Shown piece by piece: positions 24,350-35,716 of a DNA stretch of 64,000 nt. The position numbers and the translations under genes were made by a program. Within the stretch, counting starts at the first letter, position 1; each line of letters starts with the position of its first letter. The notes under the pieces are model-generated. The model worked only from the letters and a program-made list of their open reading frames with translations, had not been told where the DNA came from and ran no database searches. This DNA is from Tachypleus tridentatus (taxonomy: Eukaryota; Arthropoda; Merostomata; Xiphosura; Limulidae), in contig NC_134834.1 in the NCBI RefSeq assembly GCF_004210375.1, positions 157,623,290-157,687,289 of the forward strand, read 5' to 3'.

Positions 24350-24466
24350 TTCGTTGGAAGGTAAGCGCAAAGCTACGTAATAGGTTATCTGTGCTCTGCC
24401 CACCACGAGTATCTAAACCCGGTTTCTAACGTTGGAAATCTGCAGACATTTGTGCCAGTGGATGGT
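24350..24466 (-). repeat. SINE-2 copy
   Basis: Plus-strand text GCGCAAAGCTACGTAATAGG, CTGTGCTCTGCCCACCACGA, GTATCTAAACCCGG is the complement of the SINE-2 body and B box. The head end is eroded. Confidence 0.75.
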
Positions 24467-24689
24467 GATGTCAATTGAAGATTGCACTGTAGGAACAGTC
24501 GCTAAATGTATAATGATATGACAAAAATATAATTACCACTGACAAGTAGGATTGGCATTGACGTTGATGGAATAAATAGTATAATGGAGCCAAAATTCAG
24601 ATTTTGTCATTTAAAAGACAGCGATCCTCACCTAATGGTTGTAAATTGTATCTTACTTTCACTTCGTTTAGCCACAGAAGTACTACCTG

Positions 24690-25140
24690 GTCATCTAACA
24701 ACGTTTTCAGACATTGAACGGCACAAACCTCTATAAATCAACCTTTCTATGTGATACACATCAACTCAATTGCGGACATGTTATGAACAGGGCATTAACA
24801 CATTTGGATGAATTGACTCTTGTTTCTCAGATGGCGAAAGACAAAATGCTCTGTACTGTAGAACAGATAATAAGTACACATTATATGACATAAACTCAAT
24901 CATTTGTATTTGATGTTATTATACTGAGAGCTAACAAAGAGGGCCATTTAACAGAATGTATAAAGCAGATGATCCTACACTTGCTGAATGTGTTGTCATA
25001 AAGATTAAAATAAAAGAAAAACCTATAATTAAAAACAAGCATTTGAATGATGAAGACAATTACAAAAAGTGCAGATGATTAATGATTTAATTGGTTACTA
25101 TAGAAGACTATTGAACAATGATGTCATGACATCACTTGGA
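24690..25140 (+). mobile_element. Possible Ty3/Gypsy reverse transcriptase remnant
   Basis: Weak plus-strand similarities in Gypsy order: 'TSINQPFYVIHINSIADML' near 24730 (like ..PI...PRR.P......V..ml) and 'LIGYYRRLLNN' near 25090 (like FLGL.GYYRRFI.N). Heavily decayed, and the first match could be chance. Limits are approximate. Confidence 0.35.
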
Positions 25141-26687
25141 ACAATTCTTCTTTGAAGCGCATTTGATGCTAATTAGTTGCTTTTATTTTTCCTAATACTT
25201 AGGTCTATTTGCTACAAAACTACACACTGGAAATGGAAAGCTAATTGAGGTGAAGTCAGACTGTAAATATTTTTAGTGGAGTTTACATGGCAAGTAAAAA
25301 CGAGGTTAACAGAAAAGATTAAAACAATTTTAAATGTTTGTTCCACCTAACGCTTTGTCCGTTAATAATAAGCTTTCTTTTACCCAGTTAGTGGAAAATT
25401 TCACATTCACGATGCCGTTTTACAACTGTTCAAAATGTTGAATTTTAAGTCAATGTCATAGAAGAAACGAAGTCCTTAGGAAAATCGATTACAAAGCTTT
25501 GATACCACTGATTTTTAAGTTATGTTTACCAATGTCTGACGCAGATGTGAAACATGTTTGCCCACCTTTTTTGATATCAAAACCAAACACAGAAGCAGGC
25601 GAGATATAGAATCTGTTACTGTAATAGTGACGGCCCAATTGGATTACAGCTGCACAATTTATAGCAAAGATTGCAGCGCCCCCTTCCCTAGAAAAATTGC
25701 TGTAAAATCTTAATTTATTAAAAGTCTCAGATGAACCGGAAATAAACTCTGAACCGTGTCATGACGCATTATAGCATTGATATTCTGTAGCAGGTTTCTT
25801 TGAAGCATTAACTGTACATATATGAGTCTGTGGTACTGTATTTTAGGTCATGAGCACAATGTTTTTTCCGATTTACTGTATGTATTACTGATTTCATTAT
25901 AATGTATTTAGGCTATGTGCACTTACTGTGGGTACCAGGCTGTATTCGTTTAATTCAACTTCTATTTAGACCATGTGCTCACAGTTAATTACATATTTCG
26001 AATTAATTTTGTTGTACACATTAATAATTTAATTTTAGGGTACCCATTTCAGATTTGTAATCAAATCTATGACCTTAAATTTGTAAATTTATTTGCACAT
26101 AGTACTTTATTTTGCAAGTTAAAATAAGTTTCGTACTATTAAATGTTTATTTTTTGTCAATGATGTTCATGTTTTGTAAAACATACATTAAATATGTGGA
26201 TCACTTTGGAGAAAAACGATATTTTTTCTCTCGAAATCTGCAGTGAAATCCTATTATTGTGTCAGATAAGAGTAACTTAAAGAGTTGACGGGGAACATTG
26301 TTGGACTTACACCTTTAGTTTATCATGTAAAAACAAACAAACACGAAATTCACAAAGAAAAATTGCGTTATGGATTTCAATGTTTTTGTGACTTTTTTAT
26401 AATGACTTAAGGTTTTTGTATATATTTCTAATTTAATTCAGAACATCAAAAATTTCGCTCTCTTTTTAAATTTTTAAAAGTAAAGTAATACAAAAATAAC
26501 AACATCAGTTCAGTCATTTACTTTAAAGTTAAGAAAATATATATAGAAGTTAATATGCCATATATATATATATAAAATATATAATATGTGTTAATCCTAA
26601 AGTGGCTTATAATCTGTCTTTAATTTTATAGAATATTTATTGATGTTTTCACTATGGGTTTTACATTCTATAACGTTTCAGAACGTC
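25141..26687. other. No gene recognised
   Basis: AT-rich, with TA microsatellite around 26540-26590. Probably intron of the plus-strand pseudogene, judged only from position. Confidence 0.45.
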
Positions 26688-26808
26688 CTCCGCTGGTACA
26701 GAGGTAAGTATACGGATTTACAGCGCTAAAATCAGTTGTTTGATTCCCCTCGGTGGACTCAGCAGATAGCCAGATGTGGCTTTGTTATGAGAAAACACCC
26801 ACACGCTC
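26688..26808 (+). repeat. SINE-2 copy abutting a pseudogene exon
   Basis: CCTCCGCTGGTACAGAGGTA, GGATTTACAGCGCTAAAATC, GATTCCCCTCGGTGGACTC, and a tail ending ACACCCACACGC. The SINE ends within about five bases of the acceptor of the exon 8 remnant that starts at 26811. Confidence 0.87.
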
Positions 26809-26810
26809 AG

Positions 26811-26931
26811 AACACGCGTAGAAACAGATGATTCTATCTTCATGTGACCTTATACTGAACTCGGTTCGTGTTTCACTGGGCTGGCCATGGGCTACCTGTT
26901 GTGGAAAAACAGAAATATCAAACTGAAACCA
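26811..26931 (+). pseudogene. nrf-6-like pseudogene: remnant of exon 8
   Basis: Exactly 121 bp, the same length as exon 8 of the intact gene (44690-44810). The acceptor GCTCAG/AAC is kept. The translation 'VETDDSIFM', stop, 'PYTELGSCFTGLAMGYLL', 'NRNIKLKP' aligns with 'IETGGYIHIRPYTHLGPYC', 'MATGYLL' and 'RRNIRLRP'. The conserved arginine before PYT is a TGA stop (CGA to TGA). The donor is GTAATC in place of GTAAGT, which is weaker. Confidence 0.87.
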
Positions 26932-27455
26932 GTAATCACAGAGAAACTGTTTACTATTCAAATTGTAGTAAAATAACTCTTGAAGAATTGTTGTTAGTAG
27001 CAGTAGTATAGAGTTACAAAAACAAATATGAAAACGTCTACTTTCACTATCTTTTTTTATATGAACTGAACAGCGCTCTAATAGAGTCGAAAATAATGTT
27101 GAAACGAAACGGCCTGATCTGAAAAATATTTTAAGGAATTTATTATTTATGTAAATTTAAAAAAAACAACAATTGTCTCAATGCTTTGGGCACTAGAGAT
27201 AAAACACTAAACAAAAATAGCCGGAATATAAAGACGAACTGAAAGCATGTATGATTTTCCGAAAACGTGATGCATGTATATTTTAAACCGTTGTGTTTAT
27301 AGCAATACCAGTACTATATCACATAAACGTAGTATTTGTATCTTTTCAAAGAACTAAAGTCCTTCAGCTGTACTTGTATCATATTATTAGCTTTCTTAAC
27401 TGTTGTACAAGAAGAGAGAAAAAAGTTTAGCTCAACTGAAAGTGTTATGACAAAA

Positions 27456-27580
27456 TGTAAAGATGAAATCATCGTCGTGGAAGATCTTCACTGATCATGG
27501 CCGACTGACCTACATTGTACTTCATACATCCGTTTGCTAAAAATATCAGGGTCACCACAAGTCAGGCAATTTATTATTTG
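27456..27580 (+). pseudogene. nrf-6-like pseudogene: first copy of exon 10
   Basis: A diverged copy of exon 10: TCGTCGTGGAAGATC, CGACTGACCTACATTGTACT and TCATACATCCGTTTGC follow TTGTCATGGAAACCA, CGGCTGACCTACATGACT and TGATACATCCGTTGAT of the gene (43371-43513). It has frame-breaking changes and no clear splice sites. It lies about 230 bp before a second, better copy. Borders are approximate. Confidence 0.68.
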
Positions 27581-27686
27581 TCCCTCACTATACTGATATA
27601 CTGATAGTATAGGGTAGAATGGCATATTAATCACTGTTCTGTCACGATTTAAATGAAACATTCAAATTAACGACTGTAATACCTAC

Positions 27687-27828
27687 GTTCCGTGAATACA
27701 CTATTGTCATGGGAACCATTCACCGTTCTTGGAAGACTGATCTAATGTCTTACTTGATACATCCGTTGGTTATATATGTCAGGGTTGATACAGTGAAGGA
27801 AATTCAGTTTTTCAGCCTCTTTAAATAG
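27687..27828 (+). pseudogene. nrf-6-like pseudogene: second copy of exon 10
   Basis: 142 bp against 143 bp for exon 10 of the intact gene. GTTCCGTGAATACACTATTG matches GTCCTGTAAATGCACTGTTG, and TGATACATCCGTTGGTTATA matches TGATACATCCGTTGATTATA. Lesions: the acceptor dinucleotide is AC at 27685-27686 where the gene has AG, a 1-bp loss within GATCTAATG shifts the frame, and the last codon is TAG (CAG in the gene). Similarity continues into the next intron (CGGTGACTCGTGTGAATG). Confidence 0.9.
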
Positions 27829-28208
27829 GTATTTGAAATACATTATATGCACGGTGACTCGTGTGAATGTGTCCCATTTTTATTTGTGGGAAAAAGAAAT
27901 TGCTGATATTAAATGCAATATAAGTTCCTTTATTTCCAAACTTTAGGTGAGTAAAAGGCTCATTGCCCATATTTCATGTTTACTCTAACTAAATCGTAAA
28001 AATATGTTTATCAGACATGATTCATTTAAAGACTTCATTTTCAGGCGTATAAAAAAACACAGACTTTGTATTGAATCTTTATAAGTTGAGTTCATCTTTT
28101 TGTTTAAAAAATATTCTCACTCTTGAAAAGTACGAATCTGGCTTGAACGTTGAGTTAAAACATATTTTTATTACGTTTAAGAATCTCATGAGGTCTTTCA
28201 AGAGCAAG

Positions 28209-28297
28209 TCTAAGGAATTATAACGCTATAATCCAGTGTTCGATTCCGTGGTGGACACAGCATATAGCTCAATGTGGTTTCGACCCTAAGACAAACA
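28209..28297 (+). repeat. SINE-2 fragment, diverged
   Basis: ATTATAACGCTATAATCCAG, GTTCGATTCC, GTGGTGGACACAGCATATAG and a tail ACAAACAAACAC. The front of the head is missing. Confidence 0.7.
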
Positions 28298-29305
28298 AAC
28301 ACTCGAGGGTAGAGTTAATTATTAATCTTCCATTTTATATAGCATTAAGTACTAACGCAAGTGAACATGTTATGTTTAAAAATACTCCACGAAGATCGTA
28401 GTGTGAATTCTCAGCTTAGTCATACAGATTCCTACCATATTTAATGCTGTAAGTAGGCATAGCGTCGGTCCTTCGGCTTATGTTAGAATTTCCCTTTGTA
28501 AAGCTATAACTATCTTTTTTTTCCTCAACCAAATAGTCAAAACTCTGTTCAGATTTGGACGAAAGAGACAGAAGAAAGTTAGGGCTAAGCAGTATTTCAG
28601 CATATCGTATAGACACAAAAACAACATTGTTGTAATTCCAAAATTATGATAAACTCATGGAACAAAGAAAAATATACATTAGTCAAAATGTTTTTTTGTC
28701 GTGTATATTTTTATAGAACAGCAAATAAAATACACCTTTAGAAAAATTACATGAATATTGTGTAAATGCGTTGAAGATGAATTTCGTAGTTTTATGTTAA
28801 CTTCATAAAAATTAGTATTGGTAATGTCCTACTGCTAGACTCCATACTTGCGTCGTCGCAACTTATTTTAGACGCCAGATTCCTCTAAAGTTACATTATT
28901 AGAAATGTTTTACAGATCTTCATTGGTCACAAAATGTTTTTAAAACTTCTGCTAATACTCAATTTATTGATGTTAAGTTGTTCAACAAACCTTGAAACTA
29001 CGATAGTATTTGAAACTGGCAATTAGCGCCTTTGTGTTCCATAAGTATACATTCATTTTTTTTCTTCATTATTACTTTCTTTAATAGTATTGATTAGAAA
29101 GATTAATGTGTATATTATTTTATTTATTTTAATTTCTATTATTACGTTTTTATCATACAATATGTTATGCATTGTTACCTTAATTTATGGACTAGGCTGC
29201 TGAACCTCGTGAGATATTATTGGGTTTATGACCAAAAACGTTATCATCGACAATGACTTCTAATCTTTACATGTAACAACGTAATAAAAACTGCAAAAAT
29301 ATACA
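28298..29305. other. No gene recognised
   Basis: AT-rich spacer. The terminal exon of the duplicated gene would be expected somewhere after 27.9 kb but was not found. Confidence 0.45.
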
Positions 29306-30463
29306 TACTCTTCAAAAAAAGAAATGCAAATTGGATATTTTATTTATTTTAAAGAGAAATATATGTAATAACGTTACAAGCTCAGAGTATGTAATGTTAC
29401 ACGTGTTAAGGCACTGATTGTCAGACCAAAATGACAATAAAAGTTGTGCACTTTGAAAACGGAGGAAAACAACGGATTTTTCGCCAAAACGAATTCGTGT
29501 CCAATACATTTGTTTGAGAGATCTGCATGTTCTGCAAGTGCAACATGTGCAAAATCCCTATAAAAGTGACGGGTTCTCGGTTTCTATAGCTCAGTGTTAA
29601 GCCACCGACACGCAATACAGTTACGCCAAGACTGACAGAAGCACAACGCAACAACGCCATTGGTCGAATGGAAGCAAGCGAATCTCGATCAGATGTTGCC
29701 AGAGCTGTGAATGTCCACCCAAGCACCATCACAAGGCTATGGAATTGTCACCAACAACATGGATCAATTCGTGACCGTCCACGATTTGGCAGACCTCGTG
29801 TGACCACACCCGCACAAGATCGCTACATCCGGTTACGTCACCTTCGGGATAGGACCACGACTGCGACGTCTACTGCCTCAACCATACCAGGGCTGCGTAG
29901 GATTTCCGATCAGACCGTACGCAACCGTCGACGAGATTCTTAGGCTCTATGTGCAACCCATCATGGTGAACGTCAACGACGTTTTTCAACATGACAACAC
30001 CCGTTCTCACACAGCCCGACTCACCACTGCCTTTTTGAGACACCACAACATCAACGTTCTTCCCTAGCCCTCCATATCACCAGATTTAAACCCCATCGAA
30101 CATCTTTGGGACAAGTTGGACCGACGTCTGCGACGGCGACAACCTCAACCGCAGACTCTACCTCAGCTTGCAGCAGCTTTGCAGGCTGAGTGGACAGCCA
30201 TTCCACAGGATGTGATTCGTCATCTCATCGCTTCCATGGGCAGGAGATGCCAAGCAGTTATTGATGCTCACGCGGGGCATACTCGTTATTGACGTTGAGT
30301 GACGTTAAATTTTAACTAGTGAGTGTGGTTTCGCCTTTGCAGACTTTGGATGTTCAGCAGTGAATGTGCAAAGTTTCACACATGTCATACAGAAATACCC
30401 GGAATAAACTTGTTAACAATTTGTCTCAAATTTTGCCTTTTGCGTTTCTTTTTTTGAAGAGTA
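29306..30463 (+). mobile_element. Tc1-like transposon, internally deleted
   Basis: Bounded by inverted repeats TACTCTTCAAAAAAAGAAA (left) and TTTCTTTTTTTGAAGAGTA (right), each ending in TA, the Tc1/mariner target. Total 1158 bp, shorter than the usual 1.5 to 1.7 kb, because the middle of the transposase is missing while both ends and both outer coding parts survive. GC content is visibly higher than the surroundings, which marks it as an insertion. Confidence 0.9.
29622..30292 (+). pseudogene. Tc1-like transposase with internal deletion
   Basis: The N-terminal helix-turn-helix half is intact ('LTEAQRNNAIGRMEAS', 'ARAVNVHPSTITRLW', 'DRPRFGRPRVTTPAQDRYI'). A gap follows where the first catalytic aspartate should be. 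The C-terminal half then reads 'FQHDNTRSHTARLTTAF' (second aspartate) and 'SPDLNPIEHLWDKLDRRL' (glutamate of DD34E), ending at a normal stop after 'HTRY'. A frame change and a TAG before the NPIEH segment add to the damage. It cannot make active transposase, but the intact ends could be mobilised by a full-length relative, if one exists. Confidence 0.87.
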
Positions 30464-32889
30464 TATTTAATTAGTCGTACTTATTACCAGGCTTATTTTT
30501 AATTTAGCTATAAATAGCTTGCTCTGATTGTTTAATGCTAGCAGATATACCTGTACGATGCAAGGTGAGAGGTTTATGAAAGTTTTTATTCCTGAAAATG
30601 TGTCATTGGTAATATAAAGATTGAAAGTACGTAAGATTAAGTAAGTAACATGTGGCTTATAAAAATCTCACTCAATAAAAGTATGTTTATCTTAAAGGTA
30701 TGTATAAACAATGCGGGAAAAAGATATCTCTCGAACGATTGATGGGATCTGAAAACAAATTGCACTCGTAGAATTAATGTTTTACCAGTTATGATATAAA
30801 TAGTTTTTCTGTTTGTTTTCTAAGTAATTACTAAAAGAACACAGATTGTATGTATACCCCATGTAATAAAACAAGAAACTGAAGAAATCCCATCTGTAAC
30901 TCTGATGGTCATCCCTACTGAGTGATCGATATTTAGCCAGCACTGAAATTAAATAAAATAAAAATAACTCCTTTTTGACTAATTCCAAATCATTTCTAGT
31001 TAATTACACTATATTTGACAGGTTAAAGTGTAAAGTCGTAGGAAAAATTAAAAAACAAACACACACACAAATTATCTTCTTTTCATTTGCAGCAAGATTT
31101 ATGAGTCACGTTTTAATATACACTTTTGAACAGGGAGCAAGCTACGTACTTGAAGACTACTAATTAGGTAGAGACAATAAGCAACTTTATACATAAAAAA
31201 ATCACAAAACCTGAACTGCTTAATTATAATGTAATCTTTCATAGTTCTATGTCTGTTTATTACGTCATCTTAAAACACACGTCAATTACTTAGACTTTCT
31301 AAGTAGCCAGGAATTAAGAAGTCAGTGACTAAGCAACCAGGGACTAAATAACTGGTAACTAAGCAGTCTGAGACTAACTGGATAGTAACTAACTAACCAG
31401 GGGCTAAGTGGACAGTAACTAAATGGCCAATGATTAAGTAGCAAGAGGTCAGTGACTAAGTAGCCAATGAATTATGCTAGTTCATCGTAAACGCTACAAA
31501 GACCTTGGGGAAAATTTCTGTCAACAGTTTATTACAGTGGCTAAAAGAGTTTCTCGGGACAATTTGTTACTCCAGTTTGCACTCTAGTTAATTCTTGGAC
31601 AGGATTACATGTGTTAAACATATTTTGATGAAGGCCTTTAAATTCTTAGAAATTTATTTCACATCTGAAAAGAATAATAAGTCTGCAATTGTATTTTAAT
31701 TAGTTAATATTTACCTATATTATTGTCTTATTTAGAGGAATATATTGAGAAAGACTTTGTTAAGAAATCTTTATGAAAGCTTGTAATACGAGTAAAAAAA
31801 GTAGTAAGATTATAAAACTTTGAAATTATTCATCTATTTCTAATAATTTCGTTTTTGTTGTTAATAATTTATTTGGCCAAGCCAATTTAATTGCATGTGT
31901 GTGATTTTTTTTCGTCGAGATTTGTCCTTAAACTATTTCAAATAATATCGATAGATGCCGCCCATTGAAGACTGTTGCATACCATAGAAACAGAAATGTT
32001 TACTTTTATCGTCACATTTAGTAAATTAAAATAAATATAACTCTCAGACGTTCTGTGATTATTTCCAATCGTCATTTCTTCACTTCAGTAGGGTATAACC
32101 ATTAAAGATGTTATTACTAAAACTATAATATCGTCAGCTTTTAAAGCCACTGAACTTACTTTACCATAAACTATAATATACTCCTTGTGCTGTTTTGACA
32201 CATATAACAAAAAATTCTTATCCCTAAAAAATATACATATGTCTTCTTAAATTTTACCGTTTCAAAAAAACTTTTAATTCAATACTGTGACCTTTGCGTG
32301 CGTGTGTGTGTGTGTATGTTTATAGCAAATATATGCAATTTGCCGATTAATAAGCGTTTATCACAATTATAGCTTACGAGGTTTATAGTATACTGACTGT
32401 AGCAAACCAACAATAATATTAAACTGTCTCTCCGCGTGACGCGATTCATAAAGTTTAAGGCAATGTTCTAGATAGTTCACTTGGCAACAAAACTGGCAAA
32501 CACTAGTATTTTACATACACACATTGCACATTGTTTATTTTTCTGCTCGAGGAAATATAGAGAAGAGGCGAGACTTTTGCAATGCACATTCAACTATACT
32601 TTACATGCATTAAACTTAAACAAACATGGATATTAAAATAATTCTCTAACATTAAATCCATTACACCTCCCACCTTAGAGGATTATAAAAATGTCGTTAG
32701 ACAATTTTAAGTAAGATATATATATATATACACACACACATTGAAAACAATACATTAAATATCATATAGTGCCAAAGAATTATACAATTTTAAGAATCAT
32801 GACAGCATATAACAAAATCAATACAAATAACCTTATGGTTATAAAAATACATAGCACGTAAAAGTTCTTACACACAAACGTTATATTTT
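30464..32889. other. No gene recognised; several simple repeats
   Basis: AT-rich. It holds an imperfect tandem repeat at 31301-31475 (listed separately), a GT run at 32300-32320 and a TA/CA run at 32715-32741. Short frames at 30782-30988 and 30975-31163 are unremarkable. Confidence 0.5.
31301..31475. repeat. Imperfect minisatellite, unit about 16-18 bp
   Basis: Ten or so diverged copies of a unit like AAGTAGCCAGTGACTA (AAGTAGCCAGGAATTA, AAGTCAGTGACTAAGCAACC, AAGTAGCCAATG). Unit length varies because of small gaps. Confidence 0.7.
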
Positions 32890-33360
32890 TGGCTTAACAC
32901 AATCAATAATCACAGGATTGAGATATTCTTTGAAAGCTGGAATATGTTAAAAAGAAGTAATGGGAATTTTTATGGTTATTTTTCCGTAGAGTTGACAAGT
33001 TTCACAAATCCGAGAAGCATCTTGTCTAATTTTTGGCCAAAATAAATATTTTATAACTTATCACGTACCTCGTTGACACTTAAATGGCCTCCCATGGGAA
33101 GTTCATGGGCCGCTTTCAATATATCAGAACGATATGCTATTGAAACAACGATTTGATAAACTACAGCCCAGACTTCTGAAGCTGATACATCTGGTGGTCT
33201 CTATTTTCTCATGAGCATACCATTTTTGAAAAAGTAGCCATTTGAAACTTTCCTTCATCATTTGAGAGTGTGTATTGAAATAGTGAAGAGATCTGTGGAT
33301 CCTTCTTTTGCTCGGCGATCAGTTTACTTCTAGCAAATGGAACTTCACCAGCTTAACCAG
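32890..33360 (-). mobile_element. Decayed Ty3/Gypsy integrase fragment
   Basis: The minus-strand translation gives 'KLIAEQKKDPQISSLF', then 'AHELPMGGHLSVNEVRDK', 'YFWPKIRQDASRICETCQL' in shifting frames, and 'IKIPITSF' followed by 'IPAFKEY'. This is the order of the integrase zinc-binding domain: H...GGHLG...T......FWP.....V...C..C, then a linker and the approach to the core. The H and C pairs are still visible. Frameshifts and a stop before IPAF. No LTR or core domain recognised. Confidence 0.72.
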
Positions 33361-33434
33361 ATCCCTCACGTCCATCATTATCACTCACAAAGGAGCTGTG
33401 AGATGGGCAATTATACACAAGGTTCATGTTACAT

Positions 33435-33512
33435 AAAAACCGGGGTTTGATACCAGTCGGAGGCAGAGCACAAATAACTCATTGTGTAACTTTGTGCTTA
33501 ATTCCAAATAAA
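33435..33512 (+). repeat. SINE-2 fragment
   Basis: AAACCGGGGTTTGATACCAG (B-box region), GGAGGCAGAGCACAAATAAC and GTGTAACTTTGTGCTTAATT match the 3' half of SINE-2 in sense orientation. Confidence 0.72.
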
Positions 33513-33802
33513 TGAAGCAAGGAAAACATAATCTATTTACTGTATGACATATTTTATTTATATATATATATTTCTCTTTTAACTGAGTTTTCAGTTTTAA
33601 TTGATACTTTTTATTAAAACTTAAGATAATATCTAACGTTTTTGTTTACACATTTTATAAATTATGCTTTGTTTCAATAACTTGCTTCATCTTTAGTACT
33701 TCAATAATGTCACTGTTTTCAGAGAAATTAATTGTATTTTTCTTTACTGTTAATTAAATGTTCCGTTCCACGACCACTCTCACATTTTTTATTTTTCACT
33801 TT

Positions 33803-33896
33803 TGTTTTACAGCAAAGCCACTTTGGGCTATCTACGGAGTCTACTACGAGAAATCGAAGTCCGGAGTTTAGCGTTGTAATTCAGTATACTTACCGA
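33803..33896 (-). repeat. SINE-2 copy
   Basis: Plus-strand text TTTTACAGCAAAGCCACTTT, GGGCTATCTACGGAGTC, TTTAGCGTTGTAATTCAGTA is the complement of the preserved copy at 17067-17189. Diverged in the B box. Confidence 0.75.
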
Positions 33897-35204
33897 AACA
33901 CATACTTTTCGGTTATCGAAAGCAAACAACAAATGGTTATGTAAATCCAATAACACTCAAGTCATTTTGTTTTTTTTACTTAGAGTAAATTAATAAAAAA
34001 AAATAATTGGTTTAAACAAGTAGACACAGGCTCGGGTTGTAACGGACTAACTGTGATATTTAAAATTGAATAAGCACATACAGTTGTTTACAGCTAGTGT
34101 ATCAGATATATTACATCAGTTATAATCGTGTAAACTTTCGCACGCTTAATTTTTTCTAAGATATAATTTGCACTTTTGTGTTTTATGAGCCTGGAAACTA
34201 GTTGTCCTTCATATTATCCTTCTTTAATGTAATTGTAATCATACGTTTGTTTCCGTCTCAATTTAGGCTAATTGCGTTAAAAAGTTATTGTAAAGGACAG
34301 CGTTTCAGTATAAATAGGTTACGCTAAACAAACCTGAAGACTGTTTTGTGTAATGCACAGAAATGAGCCACTTTTGAAACTCGACATTGTTCACCTTAAA
34401 TGGTTAATCCTGAGCATAATTATAATAATATACTTATTTCCACCACTATCTAAATTCAGACCAATTACGAATGGAATGTTTTGTCGAGGATAATGTTTTA
34501 ATTTTAATCTTCAGGATAAATAGGGTATACTGGAGCTGAAGGTCATATAACGTACAAAAACGAACTGCATCCAAAACTCACTTGTTCAGCCAACACTTTC
34601 TGGTTTTCACCCTTTTTGGCAATGATATAAATCTACCACTATATCTTAATGACTTAAACATGCCCTCAAAATGTTCTCCTTCTTAAAACTGTATAAACTA
34701 AAGGTTTTTTCTTTGTCTAGTTTTAATTATTGTAAATAAAACATTTGTTCTAATCAAGTTAAACAAATTGAGAACATGGACACGTTCGACGTTACAATCG
34801 TTATCACTATTTCGGTCTTATAAATCTGGAAGGGGCAGATACTTTTGACCTTCAACAAACACTTACATGACGAAAGTGTTGTCTTATCTTACTTTGATAC
34901 TTTTCAGTGATTTATAGCTCAGATCTCCACTTAACTTTTTAGATTCTACTTAAATCACGCTTGCAACTACTTAAACCAGTCTTTACGTTAGTTCTGGATA
35001 CAATATCTTCGAAAACAATATTTTTCTTTTAAATTCAGAACATATTTAAGGTTTTATTGTTTACCAAAATTAGGATTTCTTCTAGATATTTATATGAAGA
35101 TAATATGAGTTAACTAAAAAGACTGTTTTGAAACTGTTTTTATAATCTAGCATGGGCTAGCGGTTAGCGTTCCAAATTATAATTCCGAGACCTCCTCGCT
35201 TATT
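33897..35204. other. No gene recognised
   Basis: AT-rich spacer with no recognisable coding or repeat structure. At about 35150-35200 there is a tRNA-like stretch (GCATGGGCTAGCGGTTAGCG) that may be a decayed SINE head. Confidence 0.45.
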
Positions 35205-35211
35205 CTGGCTC

Positions 35212-35477
35212 TGCATGGCCAGATGGTTAAGGCACTCGACTCGTAATCCGAGGGTCGTGGGTTCGAATCACCTTCACACCAAACATGCTCGCCCTTTTAG
35301 CCGTGGGGGCGTTATAATGTGACGGACAATCCCACTATTCGTTGGTAAAAGAGTAGCCTAAGAGCTGGCGGTGGATAGTGATGACTAGCTGCCTTCCCTC
35401 TAGTCTTACACTACAAAATTAGGGACGGCTAGCGCAGGTAGCCCTAGTGTAGCTTTCTGCGAAATTCAAAACAAACC
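35212..35477 (+). repeat. SINE-1 copy, full length
   Basis: CTCTGCATGGCCAGATGGTT head, B box GGGTTCGAATCACC, complete body and tail GCGAAATTCAAAACAAACC. Little diverged. Confidence 0.92.
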
Positions 35478-35484
35478 AATGGGT

Positions 35485-35716
35485 TCGAGTTCTCGTGCTA
35501 CAAATAAATTTATATATATACATATATAAATTCCGTTCCATAATTTGTTAGCTCATTACAACAGTGACGATCACGTTCCACTATTCAATTAAGGTAGTCT
35601 AAGAGCTGACGACGGGTGCTATTGACCACTGAACATTCTTCAGTTTATAACTGGAAAATTAGGAAAGACTGCACAAATAGTCCTTGAATTAGTTTGCAAC
35701 CATATGCAAAACAAAA
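35485..35716 (+). repeat. SINE-1 copy, strongly diverged
   Basis: Follows the fresh copy almost directly: GGGTTCGAGTTCTCGTGC (B box), ACAGTGACGATCACGTTCCA, GGTAGTCTAAGAGCTGACGA and GTTTGCAACC..AAAACAAAA. A TATATA insertion splits head from body. Confidence 0.65.

Noticed and set aside
35212-35290. True tRNA genes at SINE heads
   Set aside because: Heads have A and B boxes (GGCCAGATGGTTAAGGC, GGTTCGAATC) but lack a proper acceptor stem and run on into the SINE body.
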